Shown here piece after piece: positions 15,230-21,074 of a DNA stretch of 21,851 nt. Under the pieces are notes generated by a model, which saw nothing but the letters and a program-made list of their open reading frames with translations, did not search any database and had not been told where the DNA came from. Origin of the DNA: Lachnospiraceae bacterium UBA3386 (GTDB lineage Bacteria > Bacillota > Clostridia > Lachnospirales > Lachnospiraceae); NCBI GenBank assembly GCA_002358875.1, contig DEPS01000109.1:1-21851 (forward strand), written 5' to 3'. Position numbers and translations under genes: made by a program. The first letter of the stretch is position 1, and each line of letters starts with the position of its first letter.

Positions 15230-16003
15230 TTAACAACCGGTTTTCTCGAAAAACTTTTTCATCTTCCGAATTGCCGCCGCCAAATTCTTATGGACGTTCT
15301 GCTGGGAGGTGCCGAGAAGCTCCGCAACCGACGCTTCCGTCATCCCGCCGTAGCCGTAGTAGAGGTCAATCGTCCGGCGCTGAACGTCAGTCAGCGTGGC
15401 CTTCGCCGCCTCCAGCGTGTCGTGCTCCCAGCGGCGACGCTCCTCGTCTTCCTCTTCCTTCATCCGGGTCTCCACGAAGTCCGGCTCGACCAGAGCGGAA
15501 TCCCAGCTCTCGTCATCCAGATTGAACTCGATGTGACTCTGCTCCCGGCTGTCGCCGTTGTGCATGAGGCGCTCTTCACAGATATGGGAAATCGGGAAGG
15601 TCCAGTGGGCGTTAGCAAACTCCGCTTCCGGGACAATATGGAGCCGAACCATGCCGCCCTTTTCCATCTTGTAGCCGACCTTGCAGGAGCCAAACTCCCA
15701 GCCGTCGTCGTACTCTTCCTTGGAGCAGCCGCACTTGTAAACGATCCGGCTGGCACGGTCCACCGCGAACACAGTGGTACGGAGCTTCGCCGTCTCGTCC
15801 GGCTGGGTGAAAGCGAGGAAGCCGTTCTGGTAGATGGTGATGAGCGTGGCGCCGTCCTGAACGGAAAAAAGGATCTCGCCGGTTTCCTTCAACCGCTTGG
15901 CGGTAGGGAGCTTCTGGCCGTCGGTGCTGGGGACGAGCTTCTTCAACTCGGCGTAGGTAAGGGTGGCGGGGTTGACGTTGGCATTGTTGATGATGATTTT
16001 CAT
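15230..16003 (-). CDS. Phage sigma-70-like factor with an extra N-terminal domain
   Basis: This is a 257-residue protein. Residues 1-170 form a domain I do not recognise, with KKLVPSTDGQKLPTAKRLKE, a CGC near residue 93, and a further Cys. Residues 195-257 hold a sigma region 4-type helix-turn-helix in which LTDVQRRTIDLYY is followed by ASVAELLGTSQQNVHKNL. It is the first gene of the minus-strand operon, next to the divergent control region, so it probably controls early or replication genes. The ATG at 16003 was chosen over a longer frame because GGAAGGAG is seven bases upstream. Similar fused proteins occur at this spot in other Clostridia prophages, to my recollection. Its stop lies inside the repeated leader sequence. 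Confidence 0.78.
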   Translation of the reverse strand: MKIIINNANVNPATLTYAELKKLVPSTDGQKLPTAKRLKETGEILFSVQDGATLITIYQNGFLAFTQPDETAKLRTTVFAVDRASRIVYKCGCSKEEYDDGWEFGSCKVGYKMEKGGMVRLHIVPEAEFANAHWTFPISHICEERLMHNGDSREQSHIEFNLDDESWDSALVEPDFVETRMKEEEDEERRRWEHDTLEAAKATLTDVQRRTIDLYYGYGGMTEASVAELLGTSQQNVHKNLAAAIRKMKKFFEKTGC

Positions 16004-16022
16004 TTTTTGCTCCTTCCGGCAC

Positions 16023-16051
16023 TGGTAAAATCCAGGCCAATGTGGTATAAT
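16023..16051 (+). promoter_or_regulatory. Extended -10 promoter for the rightward operon
   Basis: TGGTATAAT at 16043-16051 is a consensus extended -10 element (TGN plus TATAAT). The -35 position around 16023 is weak (TGGTAA), which is normal for extended -10 promoters. It points rightward to P1 and would give a leader of about 170 bases carrying the 9-bp repeats and a small hairpin (CGGAAG 16130-16135 with CTTCCG 16140-16145). Confidence 0.55.
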
Positions 16052-16152
16052 GGTTTTCACTGGTTTCCCTGGTGTTCGTCCCGGTTTCGAGAAGCCCCAG
16101 ATCGCCAGAGGGAGCAAAATAAATGCCCCCGGAAGCTGCCTTCCGAGAGCTA

Positions 16153-16220
16153 TTGAAATTTTGATTGAGTTGATTGCAATGTGCTCGAATCAGTTGATTC
16201 AGTTGATTGAGTTGAAAGGA
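16153..16220 (+). repeat. 9-bp direct repeats over the P1 ribosome site; candidate operator
   Basis: Units of TTGATTGAG type occur at 16161 and 16170 (TTGATTGCA), then at 16194 (TTGATTCAG) and 16203 (TTGATTGAG). Shorter versions flank them: TTGAAATT at 16153 and TTGAAAGGA at 16212, the latter overlapping the P1 ribosome site. Inside lies a dyad, GAATCA (16187-16192) with TGATTC (16195-16200). Such phased repeats could bind a repressor, perhaps the small helix-turn-helix protein of the operon; this is inference. Confidence 0.55.
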
Positions 16221-16230
16221 GAAATCGCCC

Positions 16231-17136
16231 ATGGAGCGGCTTCGTGGTAACACCTTCCTTCTTCTGCTGCTCCGTTCGGGCTCCCAGGTTTTACTGAACC
16301 CACAGGAGTATGGCGAAAGCAAAGCCGGCGTAACAAAGCCCAACATGCTGGCGGATTTGATTCGCATGTCAAATTCGACCTATGCCCCGGCAAAGCTGGA
16401 AACTTTGGGGTCGTATTTTTCAAAATATCTCGCGGGCGAACCGCCCAGAAGTCCTTCCTACCTTCCGTTCTCCAACCCCGCATGCCAGCACGGCCTCGAA
16501 TCACGGATAGCAGAAGACTATCCTGCCGTCTTGCGCCAGATGGATCGTTTCTGTCGTACATATCTCGCCCAGGAGAACTATCCCCTTCGGCTTCTGGTGG
16601 CGGGCATTGTGGATACAATTCTCGCAGATGATTCTTTTGCAGGAGAGTTCGATGTAGGAGGAAAGCTGGTAGGAAAAGACCGGCTGGAGGATGAAACCAA
16701 ATTCCTGCTGCAGCCGTTTCTCGCTTCTGTTTGGAGCAACATTCTGGCAAACCATCCGGATACCTCAGAGGGAAAGAAAACATACATATCGTGGACAACG
16801 GATGCCGGGTATAATACGGCGCGAGACATTACGACGCCCATCGGTACGGAAAGGGCAAAAAGAATAGCCGTATCCACCAATCTCCCGGAGGAGATGCTTG
16901 CAGATACGGCTGAAGAGATATGTGAAGCTGATGAGGAGAAGACGCCTGAGCCTGATATGGAAGAACTGCATGGAGAGCAGCCTCGCGTCGAAGTATATGA
17001 AGCGCCTTACACTGATCCGAATACCGGGCGCCAGGTTGTAGCTCAGTTTCATGTGGAGGCGAAGGACAACGGCGTAGCAATCGGCCAGGTGTTTGGTGGC
17101 CTGGTAATTGGTAAACGGGGAGGCAAAGATGAGTAA
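16231..17136 (+). CDS. P1: unrecognised protein with C-terminal glycine-rich motif
   Basis: This 301-residue protein is the first of the rightward operon. It has a hydrophobic N-terminus (FLLLLLRSG, 9-17) that is too short for a clear membrane span, and a helical core at about 40-175 with LADLIRMSN, LRQMDRFCRTYL and LRLLVAGIVDTILADDSF. An acidic, proline-containing linker covers 215-255. Near the C-terminus is AKDNGVAIGQVFGGLVIG (277-294), a glycine-rich motif also present near the starts of P2 and P3. AAAGGAG lies about nine bases before the ATG, inside the repeat array. Its end overlaps P2 by eight bases. I do not recognise the family. The shared motif suggests it contacts P2 and P3. A sensor or scaffold role in a defence system is possible but unproven. 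Confidence 0.85.
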   Translation: MERLRGNTFLLLLLRSGSQVLLNPQEYGESKAGVTKPNMLADLIRMSNSTYAPAKLETLGSYFSKYLAGEPPRSPSYLPFSNPACQHGLESRIAEDYPAVLRQMDRFCRTYLAQENYPLRLLVAGIVDTILADDSFAGEFDVGGKLVGKDRLEDETKFLLQPFLASVWSNILANHPDTSEGKKTYISWTTDAGYNTARDITTPIGTERAKRIAVSTNLPEEMLADTAEEICEADEEKTPEPDMEELHGEQPRVEVYEAPYTDPNTGRQVVAQFHVEAKDNGVAIGQVFGGLVIGKRGGKDE

Positions 17137-17695
17137 CGATATTACAAAGAGGGAGCCTTCCTCCATGCCCGTTATCGCCGCACACGCTGAAGGGGACGGG
17201 ATCGCTGTTGGTTATGCGGATTCTTTTTCACCGACGGTCAACATCATCATGGCGGACGGAAAGAAAAGTGCCCTTAGCTCTGATTACTTCAACCTGATCA
17301 TCGGCTACGATCCTTTTTCCTCTGACCATATCCTCATTGATCCAAAGCGCGCGCTGACGGAATACATAAGCGATGAGGTCAAAGCGAAATTCGGCGGCTG
17401 GTCTGACGAAACAATAGAGAGGATAAAAAAGCTGCCCGCCATCATGGCCATGGAAAGAGACGGCACAGAAGATCAGCAAGCGGTGTTGGCATTTATAACA
17501 GACATAAAGATTCAGGACAATGGGATTAAAGTTTATTTCCAAAAATACCTTCCAATCCCTTTTTCTTTTCTAAAGGACAATCTCTCCGACCTTGCCATGT
17601 ATCTGTTTGAGTTGACCCGGACGCATTGGACGATAAAGAAAGTGGATCTTATTGAAGTCTTGCAGGATGTGGGAATGTTCCCAGGAAAGAGATAG
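17129..17695 (+). CDS. P2: unrecognised protein paralogous to P3
   Basis: This is a 188-residue protein. The glycine-rich motif AEGDGIAVGYADSF is at 20-33. A globular domain of about 115 residues (70-184) follows, with the segments IDPKRALTEY, KKLPAIMAMERD, AVLAFITDIKIQDNGIKVYF and THWTIKKVDLIEVL. This domain aligns along its length with residues 88-210 of P3. The start at 17129 was chosen because GGGGAGG is five bases upstream; an earlier in-frame ATG (17108) lies inside P1 and lacks a site. The gene overlaps P1 by eight bases and is followed four bases later by P3. Proteins of this type are unknown to me. Catalytic residues are not apparent, so a binding role is more likely than an enzymatic one. 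Confidence 0.85.
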   Translation: MSNDITKREPSSMPVIAAHAEGDGIAVGYADSFSPTVNIIMADGKKSALSSDYFNLIIGYDPFSSDHILIDPKRALTEYISDEVKAKFGGWSDETIERIKKLPAIMAMERDGTEDQQAVLAFITDIKIQDNGIKVYFQKYLPIPFSFLKDNLSDLAMYLFELTRTHWTIKKVDLIEVLQDVGMFPGKR

Positions 17696-17699
17696 ATGA

Positions 17700-18338
17700 A
17701 TGACAGATGGATTAATCAGGCAAAACGATTCAATTCCCGCTATTCCTCAAATGACGGTCACTGCCTCCGGAGAGGGGACGGCAATCGGCGCGGTATACGG
17801 CAATGTGAATTTTGGCATCACGTCGGAGCTGCTGGCTCAAGCTCTGCGGATGGCGGGAGAGCAGGCCGAATCTCATGCTGCGGAATGGGCGCTCCTTAAT
17901 ACAGAGCGGTATAATGTCTTTGTTCTGGAAAACGAAAAATATGACTGCGGGGCGTTTTATATTGGCCGCCGCGTAGCCCTGGCAAAGAACACTCTCCCTG
18001 AGCATAGGGATTACTATAAACCGCTTACACCCACGCTTGTTCAGGAGATAATGAATATGCCGTGTTTGTTTGCAATCAGAAATCCGAGCTTCAAAAAAGC
18101 TCCCGTACACTATCCGGCTCTTGTCGGCAAGCTGACTGAGGTTACGTGCCAGGGAGAGACTATCAAATGCAAATTTGTCACCTGCGGTAAGCTGCCTCAG
18201 CAGTTCATCAATGATAATATCCGCATCTTTGGTCTTTTGTCTTCAACAGTACGAAACCAGCTTGATGAGGAGCAATGGAGCATCCGCTCCGGAAACCTGC
18301 TGCAGATCGCCGATAGTATCGGGGTCGAAATCAAATAA
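17700..18338 (+). CDS. P3: unrecognised protein paralogous to P2
   Basis: This is a 212-residue protein. The glycine-rich motif ASGEGTAIGAVYGNV lies at 22-36, followed by a helical insert (40-70, SELLAQALRMAGEQAESHAA). The domain shared with P2 then covers about 88-210, with IGRRVALAKN, NMPCLFAIRN, PALVGKLTEVTCQGETIKCK and EQWSIRSGNLLQIA. Three scattered cysteines (C83, C122, C150) are not a clear metal site. The ATG at 17700 was preferred to an out-of-frame ATG at 17696 because that frame ends after 67 residues; a GGAAAGAG stretch lies upstream. A helix-turn-helix gene follows ten bases after its stop. The function is unknown; it is probably a partner of P2. Confidence 0.85.
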   Translation: MTDGLIRQNDSIPAIPQMTVTASGEGTAIGAVYGNVNFGITSELLAQALRMAGEQAESHAAEWALLNTERYNVFVLENEKYDCGAFYIGRRVALAKNTLPEHRDYYKPLTPTLVQEIMNMPCLFAIRNPSFKKAPVHYPALVGKLTEVTCQGETIKCKFVTCGKLPQQFINDNIRIFGLLSSTVRNQLDEEQWSIRSGNLLQIADSIGVEIK

Positions 18339-18348
18339 GGAGACGGCA

Positions 18349-18561
18349 ATGGTCAACGAAGAATTGAAGGACAAATGGTTCAACATCGAAGATATCGCAG
18401 GGTATCTGAGCATTACGGAGGACACTGCCAGAACATGGGTCAGGGAAGGCAAACTTCCGGCATATAAAGTTGGCAAGCGATACAAGTTCAAGCTGAGCGA
18501 GATTGATGATTGGGTGCGTTCCGGCAAGATCAATGATGGGGAGGATGGAAATGCAGAATAA
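18349..18561 (+). CDS. Excisionase-type helix-turn-helix protein
   Basis: This 70-residue protein is a single HTH_17/MerR-like domain. NIEDIAGYLSITEDTARTWV (13-32) is followed by REGKLPAYKVGKRYKFKLSE and ends with IDDWVRSGKI. Small proteins of this form act as excisionases or as local regulators. AAGGAG is six bases before the ATG at 18349; a longer frame beginning at 18175 lies inside P3 and is a shadow. It overlaps the ATPase gene by 11 bases. A similar small HTH gene often precedes type I restriction loci in Clostridia, in my recollection, so it may regulate the operon from the 9-bp repeats upstream. It could also serve a mobile element. Confidence 0.85.
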   Translation: MVNEELKDKWFNIEDIAGYLSITEDTARTWVREGKLPAYKVGKRYKFKLSEIDDWVRSGKINDGEDGNAE

Positions 18562-20806
18562 AGTGCGGGTTCATATCACCGGGGTAAAAGTCAATGCGCC
18601 TACTTATACGAACGTGACTTTTACTCCGTCCCTGATCAACTTCTTCTACGGTAAAAATGGAACCGGAAAGTCTACTCTTGCCAAAGCGTTCAAGGACGGG
18701 AATGCCCAATTGAGCTGGGATGGAACGCCATTTCCCGATGAGCGGATTCTCGTGTATAATGAGGATTTCATCGCTAAAAATGTGCAAAGCTATGGAAACA
18801 TCCCCGGAGTGTTTACCATATCCGAAGTAAACGCTGTGAAGAAGAAAGAGGTTGATGAGCGAACCGCCGAGAAAGCATCTGTAGATGCACAAGCCGCCGC
18901 CGCTCACGCCGCTGCCGACAAAATTACAGAAGACCACGGGAAAGCTGAAGATACTTATATCTCCGCCATCTGGAGCGCAACCGATGCGACCAGGAAAAAG
19001 TACCCTCTAACGCAGACGGGATATACGAGGGATAAGAAGAAATTCGCAAAGCAGCTCGCCAACGCACCCATGCTGGTTTCGACTGATGAAGAGTGCGCCG
19101 CTTTGTATCGAACCGTCTTCGGTAAACAACAAACCCGGTATAGCCAGTATACCCATGTCCACACGGATCAGGTTGCCATTGACCCGATCATGGAGCTTTC
19201 TATCGTCAGCCGGGCAAATACGGATTTTGCGCTGTTCATCCGCACGCTCGGCAATATGGACTGGGTGACCGTTGGTCACAAAGCATACCACGGCAAGACA
19301 GATGGCAAGTGCCCTTATTGCCAGAAAGCCCTTCCCTCAGATTTTGAAGATCAGCTTGCCGCCTGCTACGATCAGCAGTACAAAGATGATCTTGCAGCCC
19401 TGGGGAGGTTCATGGACAGCTACCATGAAAACATGATGTTGGCGAAAAAGACCGTTGAAGCGAATCTGCAAAACCCGTTCCCAACAAAGTACCTGGCGGA
19501 CTATAAGAAACAGGCACAGTTTCTCCTTGCCGCTATCCAGCACAACTGTGACCTGCTGCAAAAGAAACAGGACAATCCGTCCGAAGTAGTGACACTGGAG
19601 GATCTTATTCCTCTTTCCAGGGAACTCAATGCCATAATTACAGCTATCAACGAAGAGGTCACCGCGTATATGGCAGTTCTTGCCGACATTCCCGGACAGC
19701 AGCAGAAATGCACTGAAATGGTCTGGGGTATGATGGCAAACGACTGTTCAGAGGAAATCAGGGCCTGGTTGAAGCGAACTGACGACGACCGTGCCGCATG
19801 GAAGGAAAAAAGTGAGGAAGAGAAGAGGCTGCGCGAGCAGTCCTCTCAGATGGAAACGGAAATCGCCAGGCTCAACAGTCAGACCGTTAATACCACAAAA
19901 GCGAAGCAGGACATAAACCGGCTGATCACCAGCGCCGGATTCAGAGGGTTTGAACTGCAAGAGAAGCCGGGCGCAAAATACGTCTACGAGCTTGTGCGGG
20001 ACCAGAACGGCAAAAAGGTCGTGGTTGATAAAAATCTGAGCGAAGGCGAAAGGCACTTTATCGCATTCCTCTACTTTTACCACATGGTCATGGGCAGCCA
20101 GTCGGACGACGGCAAGATGGTGGATAAGATCGTAGTGATCGATGACCCGGTGTCCTCTATGGACAGCAGCTCCCTCTTTGTGGTCGCTTCGCTCACCCGT
20201 GAAATGATAGCGGTCTGCTATAACAACTATGAGCTGAACGAAGAGCACAAGGATGACCACATCCGCCAGTTCTTCTGCATGACGCATAATCCCTACTTTT
20301 TCAGGGAAGTGACCTATAATCGCCTGTCCGATTATGAGTGCGCCAGCTTCTTTGAGATCAAGAAGGACGGAAAGAATCAAACGGACATTGTAGAATGCGA
20401 CGATGATGATCCCCTACCCGGAGGTGGCAAAATTAATCGTTCTCCGGTCAAGAACACCTACGATGCCTTATGGGACGAGTATATGCATACCGATAGCCCG
20501 GAGACACTCATGATCGTCATCCGGCAGATTCTTGAATACTACTTTGTGCAGATGATCGGCTACCAGAATGTTGACCTGAGACGGGATTTGCTGGATAAGC
20601 ACGAGGATGAATTTGAGAAGGATGACTATGTCGCGGCCTCCGCTATGATTGCCATGATTAATGTCGGCGCGACCGGCTTCAATGACGGGCTGTACTACGA
20701 TGCCTCCGCTGCCAGCGTGGAACAGTTGAGAAATGTATTCCAGAAGATATTCAGGGTAATGAAACAGGAACAGCACTATAACATGATGACAAGAAGAGCG
20801 AAATAA
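18551..20806 (+). CDS. RloC/PrrC-like AAA_13 ATPase with zinc-hook CPYC
   Basis: This 751-residue protein is an SMC/ABC-type ATPase. Walker A GKNGTGKST is at 34-42, and long helical and coiled-coil regions at about 95-135 and 415-445 flank a middle part with CPYC at 254-257, like the zinc hook of RloC. The signature LSEGE is at 496-500, Walker B KIVVIDDP at 526-533, and the H-loop THN at 578-580. The C-terminal region holds R658 and E662 (RQILE), H684, and RVMKQEQH with R735 and H742, which might be a HEPN-like nuclease site as in RloC/PrrC; this is weak. Such ATPases guard type I restriction systems by cutting tRNA when restriction is blocked. The start at 18551 has GGGGAGG six bases upstream. 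hsdM begins 14 bases after its stop. Confidence 0.82.
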   Translation: MQNKVRVHITGVKVNAPTYTNVTFTPSLINFFYGKNGTGKSTLAKAFKDGNAQLSWDGTPFPDERILVYNEDFIAKNVQSYGNIPGVFTISEVNAVKKKEVDERTAEKASVDAQAAAAHAAADKITEDHGKAEDTYISAIWSATDATRKKYPLTQTGYTRDKKKFAKQLANAPMLVSTDEECAALYRTVFGKQQTRYSQYTHVHTDQVAIDPIMELSIVSRANTDFALFIRTLGNMDWVTVGHKAYHGKTDGKCPYCQKALPSDFEDQLAACYDQQYKDDLAALGRFMDSYHENMMLAKKTVEANLQNPFPTKYLADYKKQAQFLLAAIQHNCDLLQKKQDNPSEVVTLEDLIPLSRELNAIITAINEEVTAYMAVLADIPGQQQKCTEMVWGMMANDCSEEIRAWLKRTDDDRAAWKEKSEEEKRLREQSSQMETEIARLNSQTVNTTKAKQDINRLITSAGFRGFELQEKPGAKYVYELVRDQNGKKVVVDKNLSEGERHFIAFLYFYHMVMGSQSDDGKMVDKIVVIDDPVSSMDSSSLFVVASLTREMIAVCYNNYELNEEHKDDHIRQFFCMTHNPYFFREVTYNRLSDYECASFFEIKKDGKNQTDIVECDDDDPLPGGGKINRSPVKNTYDALWDEYMHTDSPETLMIVIRQILEYYFVQMIGYQNVDLRRDLLDKHEDEFEKDDYVAASAMIAMINVGATGFNDGLYYDASAASVEQLRNVFQKIFRVMKQEQHYNMMTRRAK

Positions 20807-20819
20807 GGAGATACCAACT

Positions 20820-21074
20820 ATGAGTGACAGCAGAAAAGAACTGGAAACTGTTCTGTGGGCGGGCGCAGATGTCCTCCGCTCCAAGATGGACGCGAACGAA
20901 TACAAAGACTACCTGCTCAGTTTCGTTTTCTATAAATATCTGTCGGACACTTTCCTTGTGCGGGTCTATGACCTGCTGGAGGACTGTGTGCCGGAATCCA
21001 TGGAACAGGCGCAGAAAGCCTATGAGGAGGCATACCAGGAAGAGGACGCCGCCAATGGAAAACAGACAGAGTAG
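20820..21074 (+). pseudogene. hsdM: Truncated type I restriction-modification methyltransferase, N-terminal part
   Basis: This 84-residue frame starts with a good AAGGAG site and matches the N-terminal HsdM domain: ELETVLWAGADVLRSKMD (7-24), then YKDYLLSFVFYKYLSD, and ESMEQAQKAYEEAY near residue 70. A full HsdM is about 500 residues and holds the N6-adenine methyltransferase motifs, none of which is present here. The last ten or so residues (EEDAANGKQTE) do not fit the HsdM pattern and look like the tail of the gene that normally precedes CD1108-family genes. The frame therefore appears to fuse hsdM to a conjugative element. It would not make a working methylase. hsdS and hsdR are absent. Confidence 0.78.
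21030..21074 (+). other. Junction between restriction locus and conjugative element
   Basis: Left of about 21030 the sequence encodes HsdM; right of 21055 it encodes the start of a CD1108-family protein. The switch happens within about 25 bases and keeps the reading frame. No inverted repeat, target duplication or integrase site is visible, so the break was probably made by recombination or deletion, or it is an assembly join. Confidence 0.6.

Noticed and set aside
16124..16165. Very short frame MPPEAAFRELLKF after GGGAGC, a possible leader peptide
   Set aside because: Thirteen codons with a plausible ribosome site, but no regulatory pattern or conservation can be judged from one sequence, so it was not called.
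16153..16220. CRISPR-like array
   Set aside because: The units are 9 bp and nearly contiguous with no spacers of regular length, and no cas gene is near.
16050..16250. 66-codon frame with LIELIA and QLIQLIEL segments across the control region
   Set aside because: The repeated residues come from the 9-bp DNA repeats; there is no ribosome site at its start and it runs past the P1 start.
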